64,000 nt of DNA, from the NCBI RefSeq assembly GCF_034064985.1, contig NZ_CP139249.1, positions 3,100,001 through 3,164,000 on the forward strand, given 5' to 3'. Position 1 is the first letter of the stretch; the number at the start of each line of letters is the position of its first letter. The notes beneath the pieces were generated by a model. It worked only from the letters and a program-made list of their open reading frames with translations, was not told the origin of the DNA and did not search any database. This document shows, one piece after another, positions 1 through 8,115 of this stretch. Source of the stretch: Acinetobacter pittii (lineage in GTDB: Bacteria > Pseudomonadota > Gammaproteobacteria > Pseudomonadales > Moraxellaceae). A program made the position numbers and the translations under genes.

Positions 1-114
1 AGCAATATTTTGCATCTCTTGAGTCGTAAGATGGTCCGCATCTAGAACAACCCCTGCTCGATTTCCTGTATTTGGTTTAGTGGTAAATGCATCAACTACA
101 TAAATGGTCGTCAT
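1..114 (-). CDS. PhzF family isomerase/epimerase, N-terminal fragment
   Basis: Only the first 38 codons are in the window; the gene runs off the left edge. The ATG at 112-114 follows a strong AGAGGAG-type ribosome binding site. The visible peptide begins MTTIYVVDAFT and continues to a GNRAGVVLD stretch, which is the PhzF family N-terminus (usual form VDAFTxxPFxGNPAGVVL). Family members are diaminopimelate-epimerase-like enzymes named after phenazine biosynthesis; most, probably including this one, have unknown substrates. It is divergent from a LysR-type gene about 220 bp away, which may regulate it (inference). Confidence 0.8.
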   Translation of the reverse strand, partial: MTTIYVVDAFTTKPNTGNRAGVVLDADHLTTQEMQNIA

Positions 115-338
115 GGCAGAACTCCTCTGTTGTTAATATTGTGATCTCAGAAATAGCTCCTGCCATAACCAGAAAATCTTATTTAATTGCAGCAATGCAT
201 GTCGCAGCTCTAAAAGGTTTATAGTCGCCTCATATAATGAATTTTGATTCTTTGTAGTAGTTATTTGAATTGTATAAATCTAGACAGCGGGGATACTATA
301 GTTTTTATTGCAAACGCATTTTCTAAATATGGAAAGGT

Positions 339-1202
339 ATGAACTGGGACGATACTAAAATTTTGTTAGCTATTGGGCGAACTGGCGGATTAAGCCGCAG
401 TGCAAAATTGCTTGGTATTAGTGTTTCTACCGTACATCGCAGAGCTGTTGAACTAGAAAAAAGTCTCAATGCGATTCTTTTTTCTCGAGATAGTGATGGC
501 TATACACTCACCCACGTTGGAAAACATTTTTTTGCTTTGGCTGAAAAAGCAGAAGAGCATTTAATAGCGATGGAACGGTACAACGATCAAGGGCAACAAT
601 CATTGTTCCGCATTGCTTTACCTGAATTAATCGGACAACAGTTGCTTCAGTCAAAGCTAACAGCATTGCAACTGAAGCATCCAGATTTACAATTAGAAAT
701 CTCAACGAGTGTCGTTCCTGTTGATTTTTCCCGACGGGAAGCTGACATTATTCTCCGACTTGTTCGACCAGAAAGTGGGCGTTACATTATTCGGCGACTT
801 GGCCAACTGGAATATGGACTTTATGGTAGTAAGGATTATCTTGCCAGTTTCAAAGAGCATGCTGAAACGGCTGATGATTTACTGAATCATCGTATAATCG
901 GTTGGGACAGAAGCCTTCAATATACGTTCTTAGCACAATGGATGCGTGAACTCACCCAAGATACAGCCCCTGCTTTATCTTTTGATAACATGCACTCGCA
1001 ACTACGAGCAGTCATTGAAGGACAAGGAATTACAGCCCTGCCTTGTTTTGTTGCAAAGGCTTCGGGTTTAGTACCCAAACTACCTGAGCAAACTTTAAAA
1101 CAAGAGGTGTGGTTAATGCGTCATTTAGATACTAAGGATAGTGACTATTCAACGTTGATTAGCGAGACGATTGAAAAAGAACTACAAGAATATCTGTTGT
1201 AA
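339..1202 (+). CDS. LysR family transcriptional regulator
   Basis: 287 residues, the usual LysR length. The N-terminal winged helix-turn-helix covers about residues 1-60 (GGLSRSAKLLGISVSTVHRR), followed by a LysR effector-binding domain with the PELIGQQLL and QGITALPCFVA stretches typical of the fold. The start is supported by a GGAAAGG ribosome binding site just upstream. It is divergent from the truncated PhzF gene, a common arrangement for a LysR regulator and its target, so control of that gene is a reasonable inference. The inducer cannot be read from the sequence. Confidence 0.9.
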   Translation: MNWDDTKILLAIGRTGGLSRSAKLLGISVSTVHRRAVELEKSLNAILFSRDSDGYTLTHVGKHFFALAEKAEEHLIAMERYNDQGQQSLFRIALPELIGQQLLQSKLTALQLKHPDLQLEISTSVVPVDFSRREADIILRLVRPESGRYIIRRLGQLEYGLYGSKDYLASFKEHAETADDLLNHRIIGWDRSLQYTFLAQWMRELTQDTAPALSFDNMHSQLRAVIEGQGITALPCFVAKASGLVPKLPEQTLKQEVWLMRHLDTKDSDYSTLISETIEKELQEYLL

Positions 1203-1333
1203 TAAAAATTAGCTTTTATTTTAATTTTGAATTCGAAAAAGAAATTATATGCTAAACCGAGTTATGTCTCGCTCAAGTTGTACAGAGTGATTTGTAGTCA
1301 AAATAATTGGCGAGAACTATCAAATCTGCTCAT

Positions 1334-1361
1334 AAAAAATCCGACTTGCGTCAAAATCGGA
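1334..1361 (-). terminator. Rho-independent terminator downstream of the 1536-2207 gene
   Basis: On the minus strand TCCGA...TCGGA arms, with an inner TTG/CAA pairing, form a hairpin followed directly by six T. It sits in the 333-bp gap 1203-1535, which otherwise shows no gene, and is correctly oriented to end transcription of the membrane protein gene to its right. Confidence 0.65.
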
Positions 1362-1535
1362 ATTTTGCTTTCTTTATAGTAGATAAAAATTCTTAACACT
1401 ATGATTTTAATAATTTTTTAAATATGGTTTCAGGTAACGCCCATTATGTTAAATGAACCATTATTCATAATTTTATTAGCTTATTAAATCTAAATCCAAG
1501 TCACAAAATTACGATTATGCTTTCAGCTATTTCCG

Positions 1536-2207
1536 TTATGGAGTAGGAGATTTTTTATCTAAGTTTGAAATTATTCTATTCAATTCATTTTTTATATCTT
1601 CTGTTGAATTCTGAATAGATTTATATTTCTGCAAACAATTATTTCTTTTTGTCTGATCCGTAATAACAATGTTGCTAGGAATGTTACTGCAAAATAATAA
1701 ATCCGAATGCCAGTTGCTAAATTTTTCTAACTCCATTTCATGCTCTAATCTTTCAATATGCACAAGAACGGTATAACTTAATTTTGAACATTTAACCATG
1801 AGAGGTAATAACTCAGATGCGTTAAAATTTTTATATATTTCTGAAGAATAACTAGAATTTGAGTTTTGTTCTTTAAAAGATATTAGCTTAAAGTATTGAT
1901 TTAATTCTTTTAAACTTATATCTAACTCTAGGAGGTAGAGGTATGTAGCATTTGCAAATGAAAATGTATTTTCATATGTTCGCTGATCTTTCCAATTATC
2001 ATAGAAAAAGTATGCTGCTATCGGTGTAAAAAGAGTCGCGTTAAAAACAAGTAAATTTGTATATGCACCAATAAGTCCTGAATCTACTGCAATACCTAGT
2101 AATACATTGACTGCTATAAAAATTATCGTAGTAACAAATATAAGAGAGCTTAATATGACTATAAGTTTTCTAACTAGATTATTTAGTCTACTAATCTTGA
2201 TATTCAT
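1536..2207 (-). CDS. Hypothetical membrane protein with two N-terminal transmembrane segments
   Basis: 223 residues, not recognised as a named family. Residues about 13-35 and 43-65 are strongly hydrophobic and look like a transmembrane hairpin. The following 150 residues are polar, rich in Asn, Ser, Lys and Glu, and probably helical and cytoplasmic. The start has a good GGGAG ribosome binding site 5 bases before ATG. The gene stands alone between a terminator-like hairpin and two further hairpins and is more AT-rich than typical core genes, which hints at accessory origin. No function can be assigned. Confidence 0.7.
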   Translation of the reverse strand: MNIKISRLNNLVRKLIVILSSLIFVTTIIFIAVNVLLGIAVDSGLIGAYTNLLVFNATLFTPIAAYFFYDNWKDQRTYENTFSFANATYLYLLELDISLKELNQYFKLISFKEQNSNSSYSSEIYKNFNASELLPLMVKCSKLSYTVLVHIERLEHEMELEKFSNWHSDLLFCSNIPSNIVITDQTKRNNCLQKYKSIQNSTEDIKNELNRIISNLDKKSPTP

Positions 2208-2370
2208 ACAGACTCCCTAAATCGGATAAGCAAATAAAGAAATTATCAATTACACAGAATAATTCGATACGGTTCACATTGAAAAATTAAGATTTCCTAA
2301 AATTAACATAATACAGCTTATGTGAAAGGTATTTTTTATCTAATATAAATCATAGTTTTATTTTTTAACC

Positions 2371-2402
2371 AAAGCCCAACTCATAGTACTTGGGCTTTTT
2401 TA
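2371..2402 (+). terminator. Rho-independent terminator hairpin
   Basis: Perfect AAGCCCAA/TTGGGCTT arms with a 10-base loop are followed by a T run on the plus strand. It lies in the gene-free stretch 2208-2644. No plus-strand gene precedes it closely, so it may be a relic of a rearranged locus or act on antisense transcripts. Confidence 0.6.
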
Positions 2403-2579
2403 ATGATTTGTCACCTTTCACGATTACTTATTGATCAACTATCCACAATTTCATGTAATCTCTCTTAGCCTAAAACTGATAAATATCTAATCTAAATCCT
2501 TCATATTTCGTAAGAGTCACTAAACTTTTGAATTACTGAAATAGGAAATGACAACTTATGTATCACATTACGAACAGAA

Positions 2580-2615
2580 TAAAAAAAAGCCGCTTTACTA
2601 GAGTGGCTTTTTTAT
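2580..2615. terminator. Bidirectional terminator hairpin
   Basis: An A-run, AAAGCCGCT arm, short loop, AGTGGCTTT arm and T-run form a hairpin with one wobble pair. It is oriented to terminate the small membrane protein gene on the minus strand and could also work in the other direction. The rest of 2208-2644 shows no gene. Confidence 0.65.
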
Positions 2616-2644
2616 TTTTATACAAATAATATTTTAAAGAGAAA

Positions 2645-2914
2645 TTATTTAAATCTATAAATTTCAAAATTCAATCGATATGTCATAAAATTTATTAAGC
2701 ATGTTTCTCGAATTCTTTTTCTAAACAGTTCTTGAAAATAGGAATTTGTTAAAAAAACACCCAAGGCAAAAATTAAATATACGATAGGCTTATTTTCGAT
2801 CTGAAGTATCTTTAAAAGCTTAGAAAAGAACTCATCTACCAAATTAAAATAAGCTGAAGTTATTAAAAGAACAAAGAAAGAAAAGAAATATTTATAAAAA
2901 TACACTTTAAACAT
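2645..2914 (-). CDS. Small hypothetical membrane protein
   Basis: About 89 residues from an ATG preceded by GGAGAA; an upstream TTG would add 17 residues but has no comparable binding site. Two hydrophobic segments (around FFSFFVLLITSAYF and IVYLIFALGVFL) suggest a two-pass membrane protein. It is very AT-rich and not recognised. A chance reading frame cannot be excluded, but the ribosome binding site and the terminator just downstream favour a real gene. Confidence 0.45.
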   Translation of the reverse strand: MFKVYFYKYFFSFFVLLITSAYFNLVDEFFSKLLKILQIENKPIVYLIFALGVFLTNSYFQELFRKRIRETCLINFMTYRLNFEIYRFK

Positions 2915-3006
2915 AATAAATTCTCCAGCAACAATTAAAAAACCTACAATAAAAATATAACACAAAAAAATTAAACAGCAACAACATTTTAAACACTTTT
3001 TAAACC

Positions 3007-3080
3007 TTATTATTTATTATTTATTATTTATTATTTATTATTTATTATTTATTATTTATCACAAAAATAAATAATAAATA
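3007..3080. repeat. Heptanucleotide tandem repeat (TTATTAT)n with an inverted flank
   Basis: Positions 3007-3059 hold about 7.5 perfect copies of a 7-bp AT unit. Positions 3063-3080 carry the reverse complement of two units, so the array can also fold into hairpins. It lies between a small membrane gene and the 3' end of a TetR gene. It is a simple-sequence array prone to slippage and not a CRISPR. Confidence 0.95.
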
Positions 3081-3130
3081 CAAGTGGTTGAAAAATAATT
3101 AAAATTCACTAGTAATTGTGTTTATGTATA

Positions 3131-3736
3131 TTAACTTAAACTTATTTTCAAATAACCAAATACAGCTTTTTCAACTCGCTGCTGTAAATGATTTAAATCA
3201 CTTTCCCCTGCTATGCCTGCCGCGTTAATTATTCCTTTGCTTAAAGCAATCACATCTTGTGCGACTGTTTGTGCACCAGAAATATCTGAGCGTATAAACA
3301 GATCAGAAATTATGGTTTCAAGTTCATGTTGAAGCTCACTTTCCTCAATGTCTTTTCCAATAATTTCAGAAGCAAATTCTAAAGTTCGTGCCAACTGCGG
3401 ACGGCTCAATTGATGTTGCACAGCGGCTTGTATGACGCGTTTTAATTTTTCTTTTAAGTCTGCGGCATCGTGTTGCTGTATGGCTTCAACAATATGATTT
3501 GAAAGCTTGGCGCGCTCGCGTCGAACTAACTCAACAATTAAAGCATCTTTAGATGGAAAGTATTGATATAGGCTACCAATGCTTACACCAGCAAGTTCTG
3601 CCACGGCATTTGTATTAAATCCAGCAAAGCCTAAAGACTCTAAAATGCGAGCAGCCGCCTCTAAAATAGCTTCAAATGTAGCCACTGAGCGTGCTTGACG
3701 CGGGCGTTTGCGTGGGTCTGGAAGTGTTTCTGACAT
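3131..3736 (-). CDS. TetR/AcrR family transcriptional regulator
   Basis: 201 residues. The TetR_N helix-turn-helix is at about residues 17-63, with AVAELAGVSIGSLYQYFPSK as the recognition region, followed by an all-helical ligand-binding domain. It is divergent from the darcynin gene with a 121-bp intergenic region containing TGAGT/ACTCA inverted repeats. Autoregulation and control of the neighbour are therefore likely (inference). The ligand is unknown. Confidence 0.92.
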   Translation of the reverse strand: MSETLPDPRKRPRQARSVATFEAILEAAARILESLGFAGFNTNAVAELAGVSIGSLYQYFPSKDALIVELVRRERAKLSNHIVEAIQQHDAADLKEKLKRVIQAAVQHQLSRPQLARTLEFASEIIGKDIEESELQHELETIISDLFIRSDISGAQTVAQDVIALSKGIINAAGIAGESDLNHLQQRVEKAVFGYLKISLS

Positions 3737-3760
3737 GGCCCGAAATGCGAGTATTTAATG

Positions 3761-3790
3761 TGAGTAATCACTCATATACTGACTGAGTCA
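3761..3790. promoter_or_regulatory. Candidate TetR operator between the regulator and darcynin gene
   Basis: TGAGTAATCACTCA (3761-3774) has perfect 5-bp TGAGT/ACTCA arms, and a further GACTGAGTCA half-site cluster follows at 3781-3790. Related CTCAGTCAT bases recur near 3842, just before the darcynin ribosome binding site. Position and symmetry suit a TetR dimer site; binding is inferred. Confidence 0.5.
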
Positions 3791-3857
3791 TATTGATATG
3801 ACAAGTAAATGCTGTCTTTTTAGTTGAACTACAACTCGGCTCAGTCATGGAGTGGTT

Positions 3858-4187
3858 ATGTCTAGAACCTATACTTTTTTTATTCATTTAAGAGCTTTGC
3901 CTGCTTGGCTGGCTTTAGCTCGTGAAAAGCGTGCTGAGTTTAGTACACAGAAGCTTGAACCTATTTTTGAGAAGTACCCAACTGTAAAAGTCCGTTGGTA
4001 TGACGTTGAAGCTTTTAGCACTAAAGCGAGTGATATTGCTATGTTTGAAACGACATCTTTGCAAGATTATTATTTTGTGATTGATGCGATTCGAGACTCT
4101 GAGTTTTGTACAGTGCCCTACTTTGAGTTTGTAGACATTATTCCTGCAATTGAAGATGGGTATGTGGAGTATGAGAGTTCTTTATGA
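3858..4187 (+). CDS. Darcynin family protein
   Basis: 109 residues from the ATG at 3858, which has GGAG five bases upstream; the GTG at 3852 is a less likely start. The opening [19 protein letters not shown], and the ending [21 protein letters not shown], match my recollection of darcynin proteins, small single-domain proteins of unknown biochemical role described in Acinetobacter. It is probably controlled by the divergent TetR regulator. A 111-bp AT-rich gap separates it from the convergent deaminase gene and marks the left border of the defence island. Confidence 0.75.
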   Translation: MSRTYTFFIHLRALPAWLALAREKRAEFSTQKLEPIFEKYPTVKVRWYDVEAFSTKASDIAMFETTSLQDYYFVIDAIRDSEFCTVPYFEFVDIIPAIEDGYVEYESSL

Positions 4188-4298
4188 AATTTTTAAGTAA
4201 TATTGTTTTTATAAAAAAATTAAAAATACTGTTAAGGTAATTCAGATAAATTACCTTAACTAAAAATTTTATTTTTATTAAAAACTTACAGATAAAAC

Positions 4299-6095
4299 TT
4301 AACTTATACTTTGTAAATAACCTAGCTCATCTTTATAAGGCATAAGAGGTTCATATAACTGGTGATAAGCACGACCGACTGCACCTCTAAATTGAGTTAA
4401 GGTTGGCGGATTTACGCCAATAGCAAGAATATGGGTCATAGCAATTCCAGGATATGGATCAATATATACTATTTCTTTTATACCTAACTGATAGGCCTTT
4501 TTAGCACATAATTCACATGGACTTGCTGTCGTAAAAAGTTTTCCACCATTAATACCTATTCCACCATATTTAGCTAACTGTAAGAAGGCATTTTCTTCAG
4601 CATGTAATGATCTGGTATGAACTTGGTTCTTTTCCCCTTCCACTTTATTCTGAATAGATTTAAAGCAATAAGCTAAATTCCTACCATTGTTACCTATATC
4701 TTTTAATTTTATTAATTGTTTACCAGCTTCTTCTCTAAATTTTTCACTTGTTCGTTCATATAAACTGTAATCAGTTTCACTAGAGAATTCATCTAGCTCT
4801 TGCAAAGATCTTAAACCGCATGGGACTTGACCTTTAGCTACATCATTCCATCCAACAGCTTTAATAGAATAATCTTCATCCGTTACAACAGCACCAACTT
4901 GACGAGAAATACAGCCTGAATTCATTTTTGCGGTGTATGCAATTTGCATAACACGTTCTAATGAAGTTGGCGTTGTAAGCCCTGGATGTTTCATTAAGCT
5001 TATATACCAAGCTAATTGTGCTTTGAGCACATTATGGTTGGTCGGTTCATTTCTGGGATTAAAAATATGAATATCAGAAATTTCAATACAATGCTTAACA
5101 TTTGAAGTTATTAATTCATGATATTCATCTTTCGGCTCAGCTTTCTTTGAACCACAAGCGTCACACTTAGCTTCAGCTTCTTTAAGATCTTTTACCAACT
5201 CTCCCGATTCTTTCCTATCCATAAGTTCAATTTGATCAATTGTAAACTTAAATTTCTCTTGTAAATATTTTCGTCTATCGTCATTTGGTGCATTGATTGA
5301 AATAAGATAAAAGGCTGAGTACCTATCTTTAAAATACTTTGCTTCATAAGGGTTACGAATAGCATCAATAACAATATAAGTTTTTTCCCTAACTTTTTTA
5401 TCAACCCATCGATAATATTTAATAATTTTATTAATCATTCCTGGTAAAACGTGAAGTCCTCCCAGATTAAAATCTGCAGTACCTGGATTTGGTATAACTC
5501 TACCAGTACGTCGTATTGAGTCTCCAGCCGCTTGATAGATCTCAACATAACTATTTCTAAGAGTCTTTTTAAATATATCTTTGATTTCCTCTGTAAATGT
5601 TTTTACAAGGATCAACCATTCTTCATATGAACTTTCATCTTTAATTAATTCAGAATCTTCTTTCAAAAAATAATCATTGGCTGGTAATGTTTTTATCTTT
5701 TCGTGCAATTCTAAAAAGCGCGAAGCCTCTAAAACTCCTTCAATTTGATTTTCTAGATCTTTACTTACAATACTTTTGATGAAATTAGCAAAAGTTTCAG
5801 CTTCTGTATTAAGCAATTGAGCACTAATTAATTCACTAACTTTAAGCAACCGAAAAGGTGTATGATTAGCGCTAGCATAATTACGAAGAATAGAATATCT
5901 TTTTTTATCTAATCCACTAAAGTAATTTTCTTTATTATAGTTAACTTCATAATCTTGAGGAAAACTAATTTCGTCTTTACTTGCTAATATTTTGGCTGTT
6001 GTAGAGCAACCAGAACCTGTTCTTCCCGTCAAACCAATAACAATAAAATTATCTCGCTCACTTAGTAAACTTGATATTAATGTATCATTACCCAT
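4299..6095 (-). CDS. avcD: AvcD-type anti-phage dCTP/dCMP deaminase
   Basis: 598 residues with a two-part design. The N-terminus carries a P-loop (GLTGRTGSGCSTT, about residues 21-33) in a nucleotide-kinase-like domain. The C-terminus is a zinc cytidine/deoxycytidylate deaminase with HAEEN at about residue 498 and PCELC at 526-530, the His and two Cys zinc ligands and catalytic Glu. This matches the AvcD family, which deaminates dC nucleotides during infection and starves phage of dNTPs. An additional C-x2-C (C311, C314) in the linker may bind another metal. In known AvcID systems an upstream RNA, AvcI, restrains the enzyme; here a 181-bp non-annotated gap precedes the gene. The very AT-rich coding sequence and nuclease neighbours support acquisition as part of a defence island. 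Confidence 0.88.
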   Translation of the reverse strand: MGNDTLISSLLSERDNFIVIGLTGRTGSGCSTTAKILASKDEISFPQDYEVNYNKENYFSGLDKKRYSILRNYASANHTPFRLLKVSELISAQLLNTEAETFANFIKSIVSKDLENQIEGVLEASRFLELHEKIKTLPANDYFLKEDSELIKDESSYEEWLILVKTFTEEIKDIFKKTLRNSYVEIYQAAGDSIRRTGRVIPNPGTADFNLGGLHVLPGMINKIIKYYRWVDKKVREKTYIVIDAIRNPYEAKYFKDRYSAFYLISINAPNDDRRKYLQEKFKFTIDQIELMDRKESGELVKDLKEAEAKCDACGSKKAEPKDEYHELITSNVKHCIEISDIHIFNPRNEPTNHNVLKAQLAWYISLMKHPGLTTPTSLERVMQIAYTAKMNSGCISRQVGAVVTDEDYSIKAVGWNDVAKGQVPCGLRSLQELDEFSSETDYSLYERTSEKFREEAGKQLIKLKDIGNNGRNLAYCFKSIQNKVEGEKNQVHTRSLHAEENAFLQLAKYGGIGINGGKLFTTASPCELCAKKAYQLGIKEIVYIDPYPGIAMTHILAIGVNPPTLTQFRGAVGRAYHQLYEPLMPYKDELGYLQSIS

Positions 6096-6276
6096 CTTTT
6101 AAACTCCATTTTAAATATTTTTATGTAAAATTAATAAGATCATATCTTGCTGACAAAATAAATTTATTTGACCATCTAGTTAATTGATCATCTTCCATAC
6201 ATTTTACAGATGAAATACTAAATAATAAACTGATAAATAAAATATTATTACAACCAAAGTATAATATTTTATAAAA
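6096..6276 (-). other. Leader region of avcD; candidate place for an AvcI-like RNA or a small frame
   Basis: 181 bp between the HNH stop codon and the deaminase start, on the same strand. In characterised AvcID systems the inhibitory RNA is encoded next to the 5' end of avcD, so this is the natural place to look. The sequence contains AT-rich inverted segments but no strong hairpin obvious by eye. It also holds an unusually long open frame that continues in phase with the HNH gene after its TAA. RNA gene status is inference only. Confidence 0.3.
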
Positions 6277-7146
6277 TTACTTATATCCTTTAGAGTAACA
6301 ATACTGTTTAAAAGCCATACCTTCACATAACTCTAACTTCAGTACATTCTCATAATGATTAAAACCTAATCGTATCCTTTCAAGATCTATAGTTGTTTTA
6401 GAACACTCTAATGCATCATTAAGAGACAATTTAGTTAAACTACCAATAATTGAGTTCTCAAACTCAGAAATTATTTCGTTTGATTTATTATTAAATCTTT
6501 CTATCAACTTAAGGTTAGTATAATGATTTTCAATTATATTAAATAATATAGAATCTATTCCATTTTTATTTTTCAAATAAAATTTTACATCAAAAGTAAA
6601 GCTGTTATATTTAATATCAACAAATAAGAATTGTTGAATTGGCAATATATGTAAATATAAATTTAAGAATTCAAAACCACCATGTTTTATCCACTTATCT
6701 GACTTAAAACTATTACATTGGGAGCAAACAGGAATTAAATTTTTAGGATGGACAACAAATTCAGGAAAACTCTCCTTTGGTATAATATGATCCAAAGTGT
6801 TTACATCATTAATAGTACAATATTGACAAGTATTAAGCTCACGATTATTAGGTAGAGAAATTATAGCATTCTTTAAATTTACAAAAGGCTTTGAACTATA
6901 ATTATATAACTTTAATAAATCTTCTTTTTCATGTGGATCAATATTAGGTATAGCAGATAAATTATATAATTTATTCTCAATAAAAGCTGCATCATATATT
7001 TGATATGACCTTTCCAAAAAAGGAACTAATAATTTAATACGATCTTTATAATAAGGTACACTTTCATTCCTACCCTTTTTTTTAGACTTAATTACTAGTT
7101 CTAAGAAAGATATACTAGAATTTTTATATACATTTAAATTAATCAT
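6277..7146 (-). CDS. HNH endonuclease, component of a three-gene defence operon
   Basis: 289 residues. A treble-clef HNH core is clear: CQYC (C107, C110), LDHIIPKE with the catalytic D119-H120, then NLIPVCSQCNSFKSDKW with C141, C144. The pattern CxxC-DH-P-N-CxxCN-K is like PtuB of Septu and other phage-defence HNH nucleases. The N-terminal 100 residues are helical and charged; the C-terminal third has no recognised domain. It starts 8 nt inside the end of the ATPase gene, showing translational coupling. It probably serves as the DNA- or RNA-cleaving effector (inference). Confidence 0.85.
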   Translation of the reverse strand: MINLNVYKNSSISFLELVIKSKKKGRNESVPYYKDRIKLLVPFLERSYQIYDAAFIENKLYNLSAIPNIDPHEKEDLLKLYNYSSKPFVNLKNAIISLPNNRELNTCQYCTINDVNTLDHIIPKESFPEFVVHPKNLIPVCSQCNSFKSDKWIKHGGFEFLNLYLHILPIQQFLFVDIKYNSFTFDVKFYLKNKNGIDSILFNIIENHYTNLKLIERFNNKSNEIISEFENSIIGSLTKLSLNDALECSKTTIDLERIRLGFNHYENVLKLELCEGMAFKQYCYSKGYK

Positions 7147-8095
7147 AACGATTAGCTACCATACTCTTTAATAAAACAGTAAGATTTAAGCTAAGAGGCA
7201 CATCTTTTGATTGTAAAATTTCAATTATTTGATCGAAAGAGTACCCTTTATTTATTAGCAACTGTAACTCTTTCTTAAATTGAGAGGGTGTTTCTCGGGC
7301 TCCAAAAATATCTTCTGTTATTTTCGTTAGATTTTCTCCAAAAGTCTCTATAGCAGGATGTTTTGCACTTAAAACGTTATTTTCATTTCTAATAACATAT
7401 ACATTTTTAGATAAAATTCCTTGGACAATAATAGGTGAATGTGTAGCTATGATACAAAAGGATTGAAATTTTTTTACAAGAAGATGAATACTATTAATTA
7501 ATTGTGAAATAGCATTCGGGTGAAGATGGGTCTCCGGCTCATCAAATATGATCAGAGAGTCATATCTGATATTTGCTAATATCTCAGTAAGAATATATAT
7601 AAATATTGCTTGACCAGAGCTAAAAGTTTTTAGAGTTTTATTAAACTCAACTATATTGAGTCTACCTTCAAAAACTTCTTTATCCCACTCTATCCAACTT
7701 TCCACAAAGTCTTTGGAAAAAAAAGTTTCACATATTTCACACCAACTTTGAAATCTTTTACTACGTTGTACTTTCTGTATAGATGAGAAGAAGCGATTAT
7801 TTAACTCACTTTCAGATAAAATAGATTCTTTTTGATTGCTTTTTTGACGAAGTCCACAGTAAACATAATTAATTTTAGAAGAGTTTTCAGGAATAATAAA
7901 TTTATCAAACACACTGTATGATACAGCTATCACTTTACTAAAAATAGGAATTTTGGGTGAAAATAAATCTGTATTAGATTTTGCTATATCGACTGGAAGT
8001 TTAGATACTAATTGAGTTTTACCAACTCCATTTTTACCAATAAGAGTATATATTCTACTGGGAACAATAGAATTATCATCAAAGTTAAATGGCAC
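7139..8095 (-). CDS. ABC/OLD-type AAA ATPase of a three-gene defence operon
   Basis: 318 residues. Walker A is LIGKNGVGKT (about 18-27), an ABC-signature-like FSSGQ is at 158-162, Walker B LIIFDEPETHLHP at 181-193 and the switch motif ATHSP around 217-221. This is the AAA_21/OLD-like ABC ATPase group used in Septu, retron Eco7 and similar systems; no TOPRIM nuclease domain is present. The start is GTG with GAAGG seven bases upstream. The protein begins only about 17 residues before the P-loop, and the upstream frame stays open for some 15 codons without another start. It is 20 bp from the AbiJ-like gene and overlaps the HNH gene. Confidence 0.87.
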   Translation of the reverse strand: MPFNFDDNSIVPSRIYTLIGKNGVGKTQLVSKLPVDIAKSNTDLFSPKIPIFSKVIAVSYSVFDKFIIPENSSKINYVYCGLRQKSNQKESILSESELNNRFFSSIQKVQRSKRFQSWCEICETFFSKDFVESWIEWDKEVFEGRLNIVEFNKTLKTFSSGQAIFIYILTEILANIRYDSLIIFDEPETHLHPNAISQLINSIHLLVKKFQSFCIIATHSPIIVQGILSKNVYVIRNENNVLSAKHPAIETFGENLTKITEDIFGARETPSQFKKELQLLINKGYSFDQIIEILQSKDVPLSLNLTVLLKSMVANRYD

Positions 8096-8115
8096 TCTTA
8101 AGCCTTCACTATCTT

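Noticed and set aside
508..705. 65-codon minus-strand frame within the LysR gene
   Set aside because: Shadow of a well-supported gene.
3007..3080. Possible CRISPR at the 7-bp repeats (here and at 37871-37973)
   Set aside because: Contiguous simple repeats without spacers and no cas genes.
6277..8095. Retron or canonical Septu (PtuAB) assignment of the ATPase/HNH pair
   Set aside because: No reverse transcriptase or msr/msd is adjacent, the ATPase is shorter than typical PtuA, and an AbiJ-NTD3-like gene is part of the operon.
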